Assembly: GCF_026427355.1 (NCBI RefSeq)
Contig: NZ_CP102664.1
Coordinates: 1,488,001 to 1,552,000, forward strand
DNA length: 64,000 bases
Direction of reading: 5' to 3'
DNA from: Sphingobium sp. JS3065
Lineage (GTDB): Bacteria > Pseudomonadota > Alphaproteobacteria > Sphingomonadales > Sphingomonadaceae
Both the position numbers and the translations under genes were made by a program. Below, piece by piece: positions 40,342 through 50,500 of the stretch. The notes below the pieces were generated by a model. The model made no database searches, had not been told where the DNA came from, and saw nothing but the letters and a program-made list of their open reading frames with translations. Positions within the stretch are counted from its first letter, which is position 1. Each line of letters opens with the position of its first letter.

Positions 40342-41196
40342 TTAGAATTTTACGCTGATCATCGAACCCAGGCCGTAATCGGCGGCGCCTTGGCTGAGGC
40401 CTGTGGTGCCATAGAGGGTGAAGATCAGCTTTTCCGCCACCGGGCTGCTGAAGGCGCCGAACAGTTCCCGGCTGTCGCCGGCGAAAGCGCTGGTGGATTC
40501 GCGATAGTCGTAGGAAGCGATCAGCGCCGATTTGCCCAACATCACGCTCGCGCCGCCCGATGCGGTCCAGGCATTGCGCAGGTCGAAGCCCGACGGGTCG
40601 CCCGGCATGCGGTAGCCGATATTGGCGAAGGGCGTGACGATGCCGAAACTTTTGGAGATTTCCGCCGCGACCGTCACATCCGTCTTGCCGGTGCCCAGCG
40701 CCTTGGATCGCGAAGCGGTGGGAAGCTTGACGCGGGCCGAGAGGTCGAGGCCGAAGCCGAGTTGCTCTTCGGGTATCCCATAACCGACGCCCAGGGTCAG
40801 ATCGCCAAGGCCGCTGCGAGTGGTGCGCGGGGCGTTCGGGTCGATGACGACACCGCCCGATCCGCCGCCGACGATCGCGGACGAACCGTTGATGCGCAGC
40901 CATGGCAGGGTCGCGGTGAAGCGGAACTGGCCGGCGCGGTATCGCAGGCTCATCGGAATGACGAGGATATGGGTGTCGAAACCGGTGCCGTAATCGCCGC
41001 TGCTGTAATCGATGCCGGTGATGGCGGTCAGGCCGCCTGTGGAAAAACTCATGGATGAAGCTGTGGATAAGCCTGTGGACGGTTCTTCGGCCCGGGCGGT
41101 TTGCGGGCCGCTTTGCGCCGCGATCTGCGCCTGGGCAGGCGTGGCGACTACCGTCATCGCCATGCCCGCGGCGGCCAGCATCATGGTCCCCTTCAT
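40342..41196 (-). CDS. Outer-membrane beta-barrel-like protein
   Basis: 284 residues from ATG 41196, which has GGAGGGGAAATCG upstream. A signal peptide ends in TPAQAQ near residue 24. The mature part alternates hydrophobic residues and glycines as in a beta barrel (RYRAGQFRFTATLPWLRING; DLTLGVGYGIP) and ends with phenylalanine (SMISVKF), the usual outer-membrane insertion signal. Possibly a transporter or pore; no substrate can be named. Confidence 0.8.
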   Translation of the reverse strand: MKGTMMLAAAGMAMTVVATPAQAQIAAQSGPQTARAEEPSTGLSTASSMSFSTGGLTAITGIDYSSGDYGTGFDTHILVIPMSLRYRAGQFRFTATLPWLRINGSSAIVGGGSGGVVIDPNAPRTTRSGLGDLTLGVGYGIPEEQLGFGLDLSARVKLPTASRSKALGTGKTDVTVAAEISKSFGIVTPFANIGYRMPGDPSGFDLRNAWTASGGASVMLGKSALIASYDYRESTSAFAGDSRELFGAFSSPVAEKLIFTLYGTTGLSQGAADYGLGSMISVKF

Positions 41197-41271
41197 CGAT
41201 TTCCCCTCCCTATGCCAAGCGGGGCGAACCCTTGGCGGGTCCGCCCTCGCTCTCCATGCCTTCATGCGCGA

Positions 41272-41643
41272 TCAGCTTCCGCGAGCGGAGCGGGCGCCTT
41301 CCTTTGCGGAGGTGGCCGTTTCGCGGGCAGCGCCTGCATTGGCGCGGGCGTCCTGCGCGGCGCGGCGGGTTTCAGCGGCGGAGGAGCGGGCTTCCGATGC
41401 GCTGCTGCGCGCTTCGGTCGATGCGGTGCGCGCGTCCTGGGCCGCCCTCGTGGCGCCCTGCACATCCTGCAACGTGCCCTTTACATTGGCGTCCTGCAGC
41501 GTTCCCTTTACGTTACTGTCCTGAAGAACGCCTTTGACATTGCTGTCCTGAAGGGTTCCCTTCACATTGCTGTCCTGCGCCTGCGCACCCGTTGCGGCGG
41601 TCAGAACCGCAAGGCCGATGAGGGGAAGGGTAAATCTGGTCAC
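41272..41643 (-). CDS. Secreted protein with nine-residue tandem repeats and Ala-rich helical tail
   Basis: 123 residues from GTG (41643-41641), supported by GGAGAG six bases upstream. The signal peptide is TRFTLPLIGLAVLTAATGAQAQ. Next come four copies of QDSNVKGTL (with S/A and T/V changes), encoded by a 27-bp DNA repeat, then about 65 residues rich in Ala, Arg, Ser and Glu (TEARSSASEARSSAAETRRA) that should form a long helix. I know no family with this pattern. It lies 75 bases upstream of the barrel gene on the same strand. Confidence 0.75.
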   Translation of the reverse strand: MTRFTLPLIGLAVLTAATGAQAQDSNVKGTLQDSNVKGVLQDSNVKGTLQDANVKGTLQDVQGATRAAQDARTASTEARSSASEARSSAAETRRAAQDARANAGAARETATSAKEGARSARGS

Positions 41644-41954
41644 TGCGACTCTCCTATTATGTGACGTCTCAGGGTGCTTCCGGTTCGAAGACCCGACCTG
41701 CATGTCGCCGATTTCCTTCTCATGTGAAATCGACCGAAAGGATTAGGTCGGCCACATTCGAGACGAGCAATCCGTTCACGGAAAGTCCATCGATCACTAT
41801 TATTCTTGATTTACGGTGAGATAGACGATGTTCGTCATGGCCAGTCATTAGGTGATATGTGCAAAATGGGCGACCAAAGCCGGGATGACTGTTTCAACCC
41901 CCTCCCCATTCTTCCATTTGAACGTCCCCTGTTCGCCAATGCCAAGTTAAATGG
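41644..41954. other. Gene-free stretch upstream of the repeat protein
   Basis: About 310 bases separating the minus-strand repeat-protein gene from the end of anmK. It should hold the promoter of the repeat protein, but I find no convincing -35/-10 pair. A plus-strand frame from 41806 has no ribosome site and runs into anmK, so I do not call it. Confidence 0.5.
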
Positions 41955-43058
41955 TCAGGCCGGTTCGAAGAGGACGCCGCCGGTTATGGGTTGCGGTGCG
42001 CCGGTGGTACCGGGGAAGCTGATCGGCAGGCCTTTCAGGTTGCGGACGGCCATATAGGCGAAGCCCTGCGCTTCCAGGGCGTCGCCGTCCCAGCCCAGTT
42101 CGTCCACAGAGCGCACCTCCGCGCCCGTATAGGTCGCCAGCATCCCCATGAGCGTGGCGTTGTGGCGGCCTCCGCCAGCGGCATAGATTCGTGGCGGGCG
42201 TTCGGGCAGATGATCGAGCGCCCTTCCAACGGCGGCAGCGGAAAAGGCCGTCAGGGTGGCGGCGCCGTCCTCCAGCGAGAGGCCGCGCGCGGCTTCGATA
42301 GTGAAGGCTTCGCGGTCTATGCTCTTCGGGGGCGCGACGGCGAACCATGGGTCGGAGAGCAGGCGTTTGAGAAGATCCTGGTCGATCTTGCCAGTGGCGG
42401 CGGTTACTCCGCCTTCGTCGAAGTTGCGGTCGCCATGGGTGCGCATCCAATTGTCGATGAGGCCGCTCGCCATGCCGGTGTCGAAGGCGACGATCTCTCC
42501 GTCGGAGGCGATGGCGGTGATGTTGGCGACGCCGCCAAGGTTCAGCACGGCGACTGGTTTCGGGAGGTCGTGCGCGAGGGCGCGGTGATAGACGGGGAGC
42601 AACGGCGCGCCCTGCCCTCCCGCGGCGACGTCGGCGCTGCGCAGGTCCGCGACGACCGGGATGCCGAAAGCGCCCGCAAGGGTCGCGCCATCCCCGATCT
42701 GCCAGGTCCAGCGGCGTTCCGGCCGATGGGCGACGGTATGACCATGGAAGCCGATGACGGCGATGTCCTGCGTGACATGGCCGGTGCGGGCGAGAAGATC
42801 GGAAATCGCCTCTACATGAAGTTCGGTCAGTTCTTCCTCGACCGCGTGGATCAGCGGTTCGAAGCCGGGCCTGTCCATGGTCATGGCGCGTTGGCAGGCT
42901 TCCGCCAGGCGGAGACGGAAACCGTCGCTGTAAGGCATGGCGTGGAAGGCGATGCCTTTGCTCGCGCCCTCTCCGTCGGTTTCGATCAGCGCGGCGTCTA
43001 TGCCGTCGCGCGAGGTGCCCGACATCAGGCCTATTGCCAATAGGGGGTGGCTGTCCAT
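41955..43058 (-). CDS. anmK: Anhydro-N-acetylmuramic acid kinase
   Basis: 367 residues from ATG 43058, with GGAAGGA seven bases upstream. It phosphorylates and opens 1,6-anhydro-MurNAc in peptidoglycan recycling. ASKHA fold motifs: AIGLMSGTSRDGIDAALIE at the start, the phosphate loop LNLGGVANITAI, and FDTGMASGLID. The open frame upstream of the ATG reads through a dispersed repeat (HPELVSG) and is not coding. Confidence 0.93.
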   Translation of the reverse strand: MDSHPLLAIGLMSGTSRDGIDAALIETDGEGASKGIAFHAMPYSDGFRLRLAEACQRAMTMDRPGFEPLIHAVEEELTELHVEAISDLLARTGHVTQDIAVIGFHGHTVAHRPERRWTWQIGDGATLAGAFGIPVVADLRSADVAAGGQGAPLLPVYHRALAHDLPKPVAVLNLGGVANITAIASDGEIVAFDTGMASGLIDNWMRTHGDRNFDEGGVTAATGKIDQDLLKRLLSDPWFAVAPPKSIDREAFTIEAARGLSLEDGAATLTAFSAAAVGRALDHLPERPPRIYAAGGGRHNATLMGMLATYTGAEVRSVDELGWDGDALEAQGFAYMAVRNLKGLPISFPGTTGAPQPITGGVLFEPA

Positions 43059-43096
43059 GTTCCGTCCTTCCGCTCTAGCTGTTCTGTGGGACGGAA

Positions 43097-43125
43097 TGGT
43101 TCCTGAAACAAGTTCGGGATGACGG
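43097..43125. repeat. Dispersed repeat encoding HPELVSG on the minus strand
   Basis: TTCCTGAAACAAGTTCGGGATGACGGATG between anmK and tyrS. The CCTGAA/TTCGGG arms form an imperfect hairpin. Variants of this element are widespread between alphaproteobacterial genes; only one copy is in the window. Confidence 0.6.
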
Positions 43126-43176
43126 ATGAAATCCGCTTTTGCGTGGCTGCGCAACGATGCTACAGGGCGCGGCGTT

Positions 43177-44394
43177 ATGACCAGCTACTCATCCGATCTG
43201 CTCCGCCTGCTCGAAACGCGCGGTTACATTCATCAGTTGACCGATGCGGAGGGGCTGGACGCCCTCGCCGCCAGGCAGGTCGTGCCGGGCTATATCGGCT
43301 TCGATCCCACCGCGCCTTCGCTGCATGTCGGGCATCTGGTGTCGATCATGATGCTGCGGCAGTTGCAGAAGGCCGGACACAAGCCGATCGTGCTGATGGG
43401 CGGCGGCACCGGCAAGATCGGCGATCCCAGCTTCAAGGACGAGGCGCGCAAGCTGCTGACCACCGATCTGATCGCGCAGAATGTCGCGAGCATCAAGCGG
43501 GTGTTCGAGCGGTTCCTGACATTCGGGGACGGGCCGACCGATGCGATCATGCTCGACAATGCGGAGTGGCTGGATCGGCTCGAATATATCCCCTTCCTGC
43601 GGGACATCGGGCAGCATTTCTCGGTCAACCGAATGCTGAGCTTCGATTCGGTGAAGCTGCGGCTGGATCGGGAGCAGTCGCTTTCGTTCCTGGAATTCAA
43701 CTATATGATCCTCCAGGCCTATGATTTCCTGGAACTGTCGCGGCGGTCGGCGTGCCGGTTGCAGATGGGCGGATCGGACCAGTGGGGGAATATCGTCAAC
43801 GGCGTCGAACTGGCCCGGCGCGTGGACGGGACTCAGGTTTTCGGGCTGACCACGCCGCTGCTGACCAATGCGGACGGGACCAAGATGGGCAAGACCGTGG
43901 GCGGCGCGGTCTGGCTCAACGAGGATCAGCTTTCCAACTACGATTATTGGCAGTTCTGGCGGAACACCGCCGATGCCGACGTGGCGAACCGGCTGCGGCT
44001 GTTCACCGACCTGCCGATGGATGAGGTGGAGCGGCTGGCTTCGCTCCAGGGGGCGGAGATCAACGAGGCGAAGAAGATCCTGGCCAATGAGGCTACGGCG
44101 CTTTGCCGCGGCACCGAAGCGGCGGTGCTGGCGGCGGAGACGGCGCGGCGGACCTTCGAGGAGGGCGCTTCGGATGCCAATCTGCCGACTGTCAGCCTTG
44201 GCGCGGAAGGGCTGAATGTCGTCCAGGGGACCACCGCCCTGGGCTTTGCGGCGTCCAATAAGGAAGTGCGGCGGAAGCTGGCTGAGGGCGCCATCCGCGT
44301 GAATGGCGAAGTGGTCAGCGATCCTGCGCTGGTGCTGAAGCCGGGCGACAAGCTCAGCTTCGGCGCGAAGAAGCATGGGCTGGTAACTACCTGA
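43177..44394 (+). CDS. tyrS: Tyrosyl-tRNA synthetase
   Basis: 405 residues from ATG 43177; earlier in-frame codons back to 43126 fall in the repeat region. HIGH appears as HVGH (residues 50-53), KMSKS as KMGKT, and [10 protein letters not shown] is the tyrosine-specific region. The C-terminal S4 RNA-binding domain is present ([17 protein letters not shown]). Class I aminoacyl-tRNA synthetase. Confidence 0.96.
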   Translation: MTSYSSDLLRLLETRGYIHQLTDAEGLDALAARQVVPGYIGFDPTAPSLHVGHLVSIMMLRQLQKAGHKPIVLMGGGTGKIGDPSFKDEARKLLTTDLIAQNVASIKRVFERFLTFGDGPTDAIMLDNAEWLDRLEYIPFLRDIGQHFSVNRMLSFDSVKLRLDREQSLSFLEFNYMILQAYDFLELSRRSACRLQMGGSDQWGNIVNGVELARRVDGTQVFGLTTPLLTNADGTKMGKTVGGAVWLNEDQLSNYDYWQFWRNTADADVANRLRLFTDLPMDEVERLASLQGAEINEAKKILANEATALCRGTEAAVLAAETARRTFEEGASDANLPTVSLGAEGLNVVQGTTALGFAASNKEVRRKLAEGAIRVNGEVVSDPALVLKPGDKLSFGAKKHGLVTT

Positions 44395-44470
44395 AATCAA
44401 AAGAACGTCAATCCGGCATTAACCACAGAGGGTAAGGAAGGCTCTATCTTCCTGACCTTAGTCTGCTGGC

Positions 44471-44824
44471 ATGCCTTCGATGTTCGCCAGCCTTGCCCAT
44501 CTCAATCAGTCGCGAGACCCGGCGGTCAATCAGCGGCGCGCGCAGCGCGATCTGGTCGACATGGTCAGCCATATCGCGGCGCAGGGGCGCAGCCATGGGG
44601 CGCGGATCATCAATATCTCGGCATTTGGGCTGATGTGCAGGACCGAGGCGCGACTGGCGATCGGCGAGCGGGTAACCATATGGCTGCCGGTCGTGAAGGA
44701 TCATGCCGGGGAAGTGCGCTGGGTAGAGGATGGCCGGGTGGGCGTGGAATTTCTGCAGCGGATCGAGCCGCGACTTTACGACTCCATGCTCTCGCTCATT
44801 CCGCCGCGACAGACGGCCTGGTAG
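44471..44824 (+). CDS. PilZ-domain c-di-GMP receptor-like protein
   Basis: 117 residues. The two c-di-GMP motifs are visible: RxxxR as R22-R26 and N/DxSxxG as NISAFG (48-53). A single PilZ domain makes up the whole protein, so it must act through partners. Its target is not evident from the neighbours, tyrS and recG. An EAL phosphodiesterase that would lower c-di-GMP is encoded 6 kb downstream. Confidence 0.85.
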   Translation: MPSMFASLAHLNQSRDPAVNQRRAQRDLVDMVSHIAAQGRSHGARIINISAFGLMCRTEARLAIGERVTIWLPVVKDHAGEVRWVEDGRVGVEFLQRIEPRLYDSMLSLIPPRQTAW

Positions 44825-44937
44825 GCGATCCAGCAAAGCGGCAAGGCGATGGAGATCGCTTTATCGGCCTGATGAGGCACAGGCTGAACCCGACCCACTT
44901 GTCTCGCTTCAACATATTCGCAAGACCCGGCCATTTC

Positions 44938-47001
44938 TCAGCCGCTGCGAAGCAATCCAACCGCCGCATCCCGTTCGAAAAGGTAGAGGCAGGTTCGGGC
45001 CGCATCCCCTCTGGCTTCGGTGAGGCCGCCGTCCCGGTCGATCAGGAGATGCGCATCGTCTCTGGCTGAATCGAGCAAGGCCGAAAGATGTTCGGGGCTG
45101 GCCAGCTTGAGTTGCGCTTCGCCGGACTGGCGGGTGCCCAGAATTTCGCCGGCTCCCCTCAACCGCAGGTCTTCTTCGGCTATGCGGAAGCCGTCATTGG
45201 TTTCCCGCATGAGCGCCAGGCGGGCGCGACTGGTTTCGCTCAACGCGCCGCCGCGCAGCAGGATGCAGACCGAATGGTTCTGGCCCCGGCCTACACGGCC
45301 TCTAAGCTGGTGGAGCTGGGCCAGGCCGAAGCGGTCGGCGCCTTCTATGATGATAAGGTTGCTGTTGGGCACGTCGACGCCGACTTCGATGACGGTCGTG
45401 GCGACCAGGATTTTCGTGCGGGCGGAGGCGAAGGCTTCCATCGCGGCGTCCTTTTCCGGCCCCTTCATGCGGCCGTGGACCAGGCCTACCAACTCCCCGA
45501 AGCGCATTTTCAGCATTTCGGCGCGGGCTTCGGCGGCGGCCTGATCGCTGGTTTCGCTTTCCTCGACCAGGGGACACACCCAATAGGCCTGGCCGCCAGT
45601 CTCGACATGACGGGCCAGCGCTTCCACCACTTCGTCCAGGCGGTTGGCCGACATGACCACCGTCTGGATCGGCTGGCGGCCGGGGGGCATCTCGTCCAGG
45701 CGGGAGACGTCCATTTCGCCATAATAAGTGAGCGTCAGGGTGCGCGGGATCGGCGTGGCGGTCATCACCAGGAGATGCGGCGCGCGCTCTGCTTTCGAGG
45801 TCAGCATCATGCGTTGCGCCACGCCGAAGCGATGCTGTTCGTCGATCACCGCCAAAGCGAGATTCTTGTAGCGCACGGCGTCCTGAAAGATGGCGTGGGT
45901 GCCGACAAGGATGTCGATGCTGCCATCCGCAAGGCCCATCAGGGTGGATTCGCGGCTCTTGCCCTTTTCGCGGCCGGTAAGGATAGCGATGGTGACGGGC
46001 AGGCCCGAAGCCATTTTGCGCAGCGTCTCATAATGCTGGCGGGCGAGGATTTCGGTGGGGGCCAGGAGAGCGCCCTGCGCGCCTGCCTCGACCGTGTTGA
46101 GCAGGGCCATCAGCGCTACCAGCGTCTTGCCGGAGCCGACATCCCCTTGCAGCAGGCGAAGCATGGGGACAGGCTGGGCCATGTCGCCCTCAATCTCTCC
46201 AAAAGCACGGCGTTGCGCCCCGGTCGGGGCGAAGGGCAATTGGAGCATGGCGCGCAGACGGCCGTCTCCGGCGATGGGGATGCCCCTGCGCTTGCGGGAG
46301 GACTGTCGGACCAGCATCAGCGCGAGTTGGCCAGCGAAAATCTCGTCATAGGCCAGGCGTTCGCGTGCCTGCGAGTCGCTGGGATCGGCGTGGATGCGGG
46401 TCAGGGCCTCTCGCCATGCGGGCCAGCCCTTGCGGGCGAGCAGGCTGGGTTCGATCCATTCCGGAAGGTCCGGGGCGCGGCTCAGGACCTGGGCGGCAAG
46501 GTCGCGCATGCGATTGTTGGTCAGGCCTTCGGAAAGGCCATAGACCGGCTCTCTCGCCGGAATCGTCGCGGCTTCCTCCGGCGGGAGGACATAGTCGGGA
46601 TGGACGATCTGGAGATTGTCGCCATAGGCCTCCAGCTTGCCGGAGACGAATTTGGGTTCGCCCAGCGGCAGCAGCTTGCGGGGCCAGGCGCTGTTGCGGC
46701 CGAAATAGACCAGCGCGACGATGTTGCCGTGCCTGTCCTGCGCGATGACGCGGAAGGGCGCGCGCGCGCTGCCGGAAGCGCGATAGTCGATGGGGGTGAG
46801 CTGGATGCCGATGATGCGGCCTGAGTCGCCCAGGAGCAGTTCCTCGACCATGCGGCGGTCGATGAAGCTGACCGGCAGATGGAAGGCCACGTCCACGGCG
46901 CGGGCCAGCCCCAGGCGTTCCAGAGGTTTGGCCAGCGCGGGGCCTACGCCCTTGAGCGCTTCGATTTCAGTGAAGAGTGGGTTGAGGATATCGGGTCGCA
47001 T
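44938..47001 (-). CDS. recG: ATP-dependent DNA helicase RecG
   Basis: 687 residues from ATG 47001. N-terminal wedge/OB region, then Walker A GDVGSGKT, Walker B DEQH in LAVIDEQHRFG, and the motif region HQLRGRVGRGQNHSVC. It reverses stalled forks and processes recombination intermediates. Divergent from sdhE with mfd next, as in many alphaproteobacteria. Confidence 0.96.
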   Translation of the reverse strand: MRPDILNPLFTEIEALKGVGPALAKPLERLGLARAVDVAFHLPVSFIDRRMVEELLLGDSGRIIGIQLTPIDYRASGSARAPFRVIAQDRHGNIVALVYFGRNSAWPRKLLPLGEPKFVSGKLEAYGDNLQIVHPDYVLPPEEAATIPAREPVYGLSEGLTNNRMRDLAAQVLSRAPDLPEWIEPSLLARKGWPAWREALTRIHADPSDSQARERLAYDEIFAGQLALMLVRQSSRKRRGIPIAGDGRLRAMLQLPFAPTGAQRRAFGEIEGDMAQPVPMLRLLQGDVGSGKTLVALMALLNTVEAGAQGALLAPTEILARQHYETLRKMASGLPVTIAILTGREKGKSRESTLMGLADGSIDILVGTHAIFQDAVRYKNLALAVIDEQHRFGVAQRMMLTSKAERAPHLLVMTATPIPRTLTLTYYGEMDVSRLDEMPPGRQPIQTVVMSANRLDEVVEALARHVETGGQAYWVCPLVEESETSDQAAAEARAEMLKMRFGELVGLVHGRMKGPEKDAAMEAFASARTKILVATTVIEVGVDVPNSNLIIIEGADRFGLAQLHQLRGRVGRGQNHSVCILLRGGALSETSRARLALMRETNDGFRIAEEDLRLRGAGEILGTRQSGEAQLKLASPEHLSALLDSARDDAHLLIDRDGGLTEARGDAARTCLYLFERDAAVGLLRSG

Positions 47002-47145
47002 GGCTATCTGGCGGTGTCTAGAGCATTTTCGAGCCATACGGTACGTCTGGCGGCTTGGAAAATGCGTCGAACGAAAAAACTCCAGCCGGGACGATGCGCA
47101 AACATCCGATCGGCCATTCCGGCATGCCCGCTAAAGGAACAAATT

Positions 47146-47415
47146 GTGAACGAAGACCCCCGCATCCGACGCCTGCAATTCCGGGCCTGGCATCGTGGCA
47201 TCAAGGAAGCGGACCTTGCCGTGGGCGGTTTTTTCGACCGCTATCATGCGCAATGGGGTGCGGAGGAACTCGATTGGTTCGAACGGTTTATCGAGGAGCA
47301 GGATGCCGACATCATGGCCTGGGCCTTGGGGACGCTGCCGCTGCCGGATGAATGGCGGGGGCCGATGTGGAACAGGTTCGCGAAGATGGATTTTGTGGAG
47401 ATCGGGAAGAAATAA
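47146..47415 (+). CDS. sdhE: Succinate dehydrogenase assembly factor SdhE
   Basis: 89 residues from GTG 47146, with AAAGGA seven bases upstream and no better start. The RGxxE motif that guides flavin attachment is R17-E21 in WHRGIKEAD, followed by VGGFFDRYHAQW. It promotes covalent FAD attachment to SdhA. The recG-sdhE-mfd neighbourhood supports the call. Confidence 0.9.
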   Translation: MNEDPRIRRLQFRAWHRGIKEADLAVGGFFDRYHAQWGAEELDWFERFIEEQDADIMAWALGTLPLPDEWRGPMWNRFAKMDFVEIGKK

Positions 47416-47480
47416 GCCCCCTCCCCCCGTCATCCGATTCATCTCCTGACGGAGCATTCAGACCTGAGGTTGGAAGATGA

Positions 47481-47504
47481 ATTCCCGCCTGCATGGGAAT
47501 GACG
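47481..47504. repeat. Short inverted repeat (ATTCCC...GGGAAT)
   Basis: ATTCCC-GCCTGCAT-GGGAAT-GACG in the sdhE-mfd gap. The arms pair perfectly over six bases. This type of element is common between proteobacterial genes; single copy here. Confidence 0.55.
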
Positions 47505-47513
47505 ACCTAAAAT

Positions 47514-50500
47514 ATGACCGATCTTCTGAAAATCCTCAAAGCCTCCGCCCCGATCACGCTTTCCGCGGTACCTGCCGGGTTTCAGCCCTGGTTGCTGGCA
47601 GATATTGCACGGGCTGCGCCGTCACGCGCCTTATTCGTCGCGCCGGATGAGCAGCTTATGCGGGCAGTGGCGGATACGGCGCATTATTTCGCGCCGGAGA
47701 TCGAGATCGTCGAAATTCCCGCCTGGGACTGCCTGCCCTATGACCGGGCCAGTCCTTCGTTGCGGACGGCTTCGGCGCGGTTGGCTGGTTTGCATGCCTT
47801 ACAGGGGAAACCCAGGGGGCCGCAGCTTGTCCTGACCACGATCAATGCCTTGACGCAGCGAACTTTGACGCCGTTCCGGGTGCGGCAGTTGGTGGCGAAT
47901 CTGGCGCCCAAGGAGCGGATCGCGATTTCGCGGCTGGCGGAGATGTTGCAGGCCAATGGCTATGTGCGGACCGACACCGTGCATGACCGGGGCGAATTCG
48001 CCATTCGCGGGGGAATTGTCGACCTTTTCCCCGGTGGCGAGGAACAGCCTCTGCGGCTCGATTTCTTCGGGGACGAGATCGAGACGGTTCGGCGGTTCGA
48101 TCCCGCCGACCAGCGGACCAGCGGGAGTGTCGATGGGTTCACCCTGCTGCCCGCGTCCGAGGCGCTGCTGGATGAGGAGACGATCAAGCGTTTCCGGGGG
48201 CGCTATCGGGAAACTTTCGGGGCCACGGCGACAGGCGATCCGCTCTATCAGGCGGTGAGCGACGGGCGGCGGCTGGCGGGGATGGAGCATTGGCTGCCGC
48301 TGTTCGAGGAACGGCTGGTGCCGATGACCGAGCATCTGGGCGACGACACCATCGTCGTGCTGGATCATGGCGTGGCGGGCGCGGCCGAGGCCCGGTTCGA
48401 GGCGATCCGGGACTATCATGCCAATCGGGTGCAGGCAAAGTCTTCCGATCCGGGGGCTTATCGGCCTTTGGACCCCAAGGCGCTCTACCTGGACGCAGAG
48501 GAGTGGGGCGGCGTCGCGCGCGAATGGCCGATGCATGCGACCACCCCTTTTCACGAGCCGGAAAGCGCCTCCATCATCGACTTCGCCGTCGACGGGCCAC
48601 GCGATTTCGCACCGGAGCGGGCGCAGAACGCCAATGTCTATGAGGCGGTGGGCAAGCATATCGCTTCATTGCAGCGGGCGAAGAAGAAGGTCGTCATCGC
48701 CAGCTATTCCGTGGGCGCGCGGGAGCGGCTTTCGGGATTGCTGGCCGATCATGGGCTGAAACGGATCGCGGCGGCGGATAACTGGCAGGAAGCGCTGGGG
48801 ATCGCCGCCGGGGGCAGCGCGGTGCTGACCGTCTTGCCGCTGGACCATGGCTTTGCCGCGCCCGACGTGGCGGTGCTGACCGAGCAGGACATGCTGGGCG
48901 ACCGGCTGGTGCGGCGGGCCAAGCGGAAGAAAAGTTCGGACGCTTTCCTGCAAGAGCTGGCGACGCTCTCGCCAGGCGATCTGGTCGTGCATATGGACCA
49001 TGGGATCGGGCGCTATGAGGGGCTGACGCAGATTCCGGTCGCCAAGGCGGCGCATGATTGCGTGGCGCTGGAATATGCGGGCGGCGACAAATTATACGTA
49101 CCGGTGGAGAATCTGGAGGTTCTCTCCCGCTACGGTTCCGACAGCGAAGGTGTGAGCCTGGACAGGCTGGGCGGCGAGGCGTGGCAGCGGCGCAAGGCGC
49201 GGATGAAGGAGCGTATCCGCGAAATTGCGGGCGAGCTGCTGAAGACAGCGGCGGAGCGGGCCTTGCGCGCGGCGACCGTGGCCGAACCGGACAGCGCGGG
49301 CTATCCGGCCTTTGTCGACCGTTTTCCCTATCAGGAAACCGAGGATCAGGATCGCGCGATCATGGACGTGGTCGAGGATCTGGGCGCCGGGCGGCCCATG
49401 GATCGGCTGGTGTGCGGCGATGTGGGCTTTGGGAAGACGGAAGTGGCCTTGCGCGCCGCTTTCGTGGCGGCGATGGCGGGGATGCAGGTGGTGGTGATCT
49501 GCCCGACCACCCTGCTCGCCCGGCAGCATCATATGAATTTCGAGGAGCGGTTCAGGGGCTTTCCGGTGAATATCGGACGCCTGTCGCGGCTGGTGCCGGA
49601 CAAGGAGGCTAAGGCTGTCAAGGCCGGGCTGGCGGACGGGACCGTCGATATCGTGGTGGGCACCCATGCGCTGCTGGCCAAGGGACTGGAGTTCAAGCGC
49701 CTGGGGCTGGTCATCGTCGATGAGGAACAGCGTTTCGGCGTGACGCACAAGGAGCGGTTGAAGAGCCTGAAGACCGACGTGCACGTGTTGACGCTGACGG
49801 CGACGCCGATCCCGCGGACCTTGCAGATGGCGATGTCCGGACTGCGGGAACTGTCCGTCATCCAGACCCCACCGGTGGATCGTCTGGCGGTGCGGACCTA
49901 CATCATGCCCTGGGACGGGGTGGTGATCCGGGAGGCCTTGCTGCGCGAGCATTATCGCGGGGGGCAGAGCTTCTTCGTGGTGCCGCGCATCGCCGACCTG
50001 ACCGAGGTGGAGGAGTTCCTGCGGACCGAGGTGCCGGAGGTGAAGGCCATCGTCGCCCATGGCCAGATGGCGGCGGGAGAGGTCGAGGAGCGGATGTCGG
50101 CCTTCTACGACAAGCGTTACGATGTGCTGCTCTCCACCACCATCGTCGAAAGCGGCCTCGACATTCCCTCGGCCAATACGTTGATCATCCATCGGGCGGA
50201 TCGCTTTGGGCTGGCGCAGCTTTACCAGCTTCGCGGGCGTGTCGGGCGGTCGAAGACGCGGGCCTATGCCTATTTCACCACACCCGCGAACCGGGTGATT
50301 ACCGAAACGGCGGAGAAGCGGCTGAAGGTGCTGTCCGACCTGGATACGCTGGGGGCCGGGTTCCAGTTGGCGTCGCATGACCTGGATATTCGCGGAGCGG
50401 GCAATCTGGTCGGCGACGAGCAGTCCGGGCATATCAAGGAGGTCGGGTTCGAACTGTATCAGTCGATGCTGGAGGATGCGATCCTGGAGGCGAAGGCTGG

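Noticed and set aside
41806..42057. Small plus-strand frame next to anmK
   Set aside because: No ribosome site, no family features, and it overlaps the certain anmK C-terminus.
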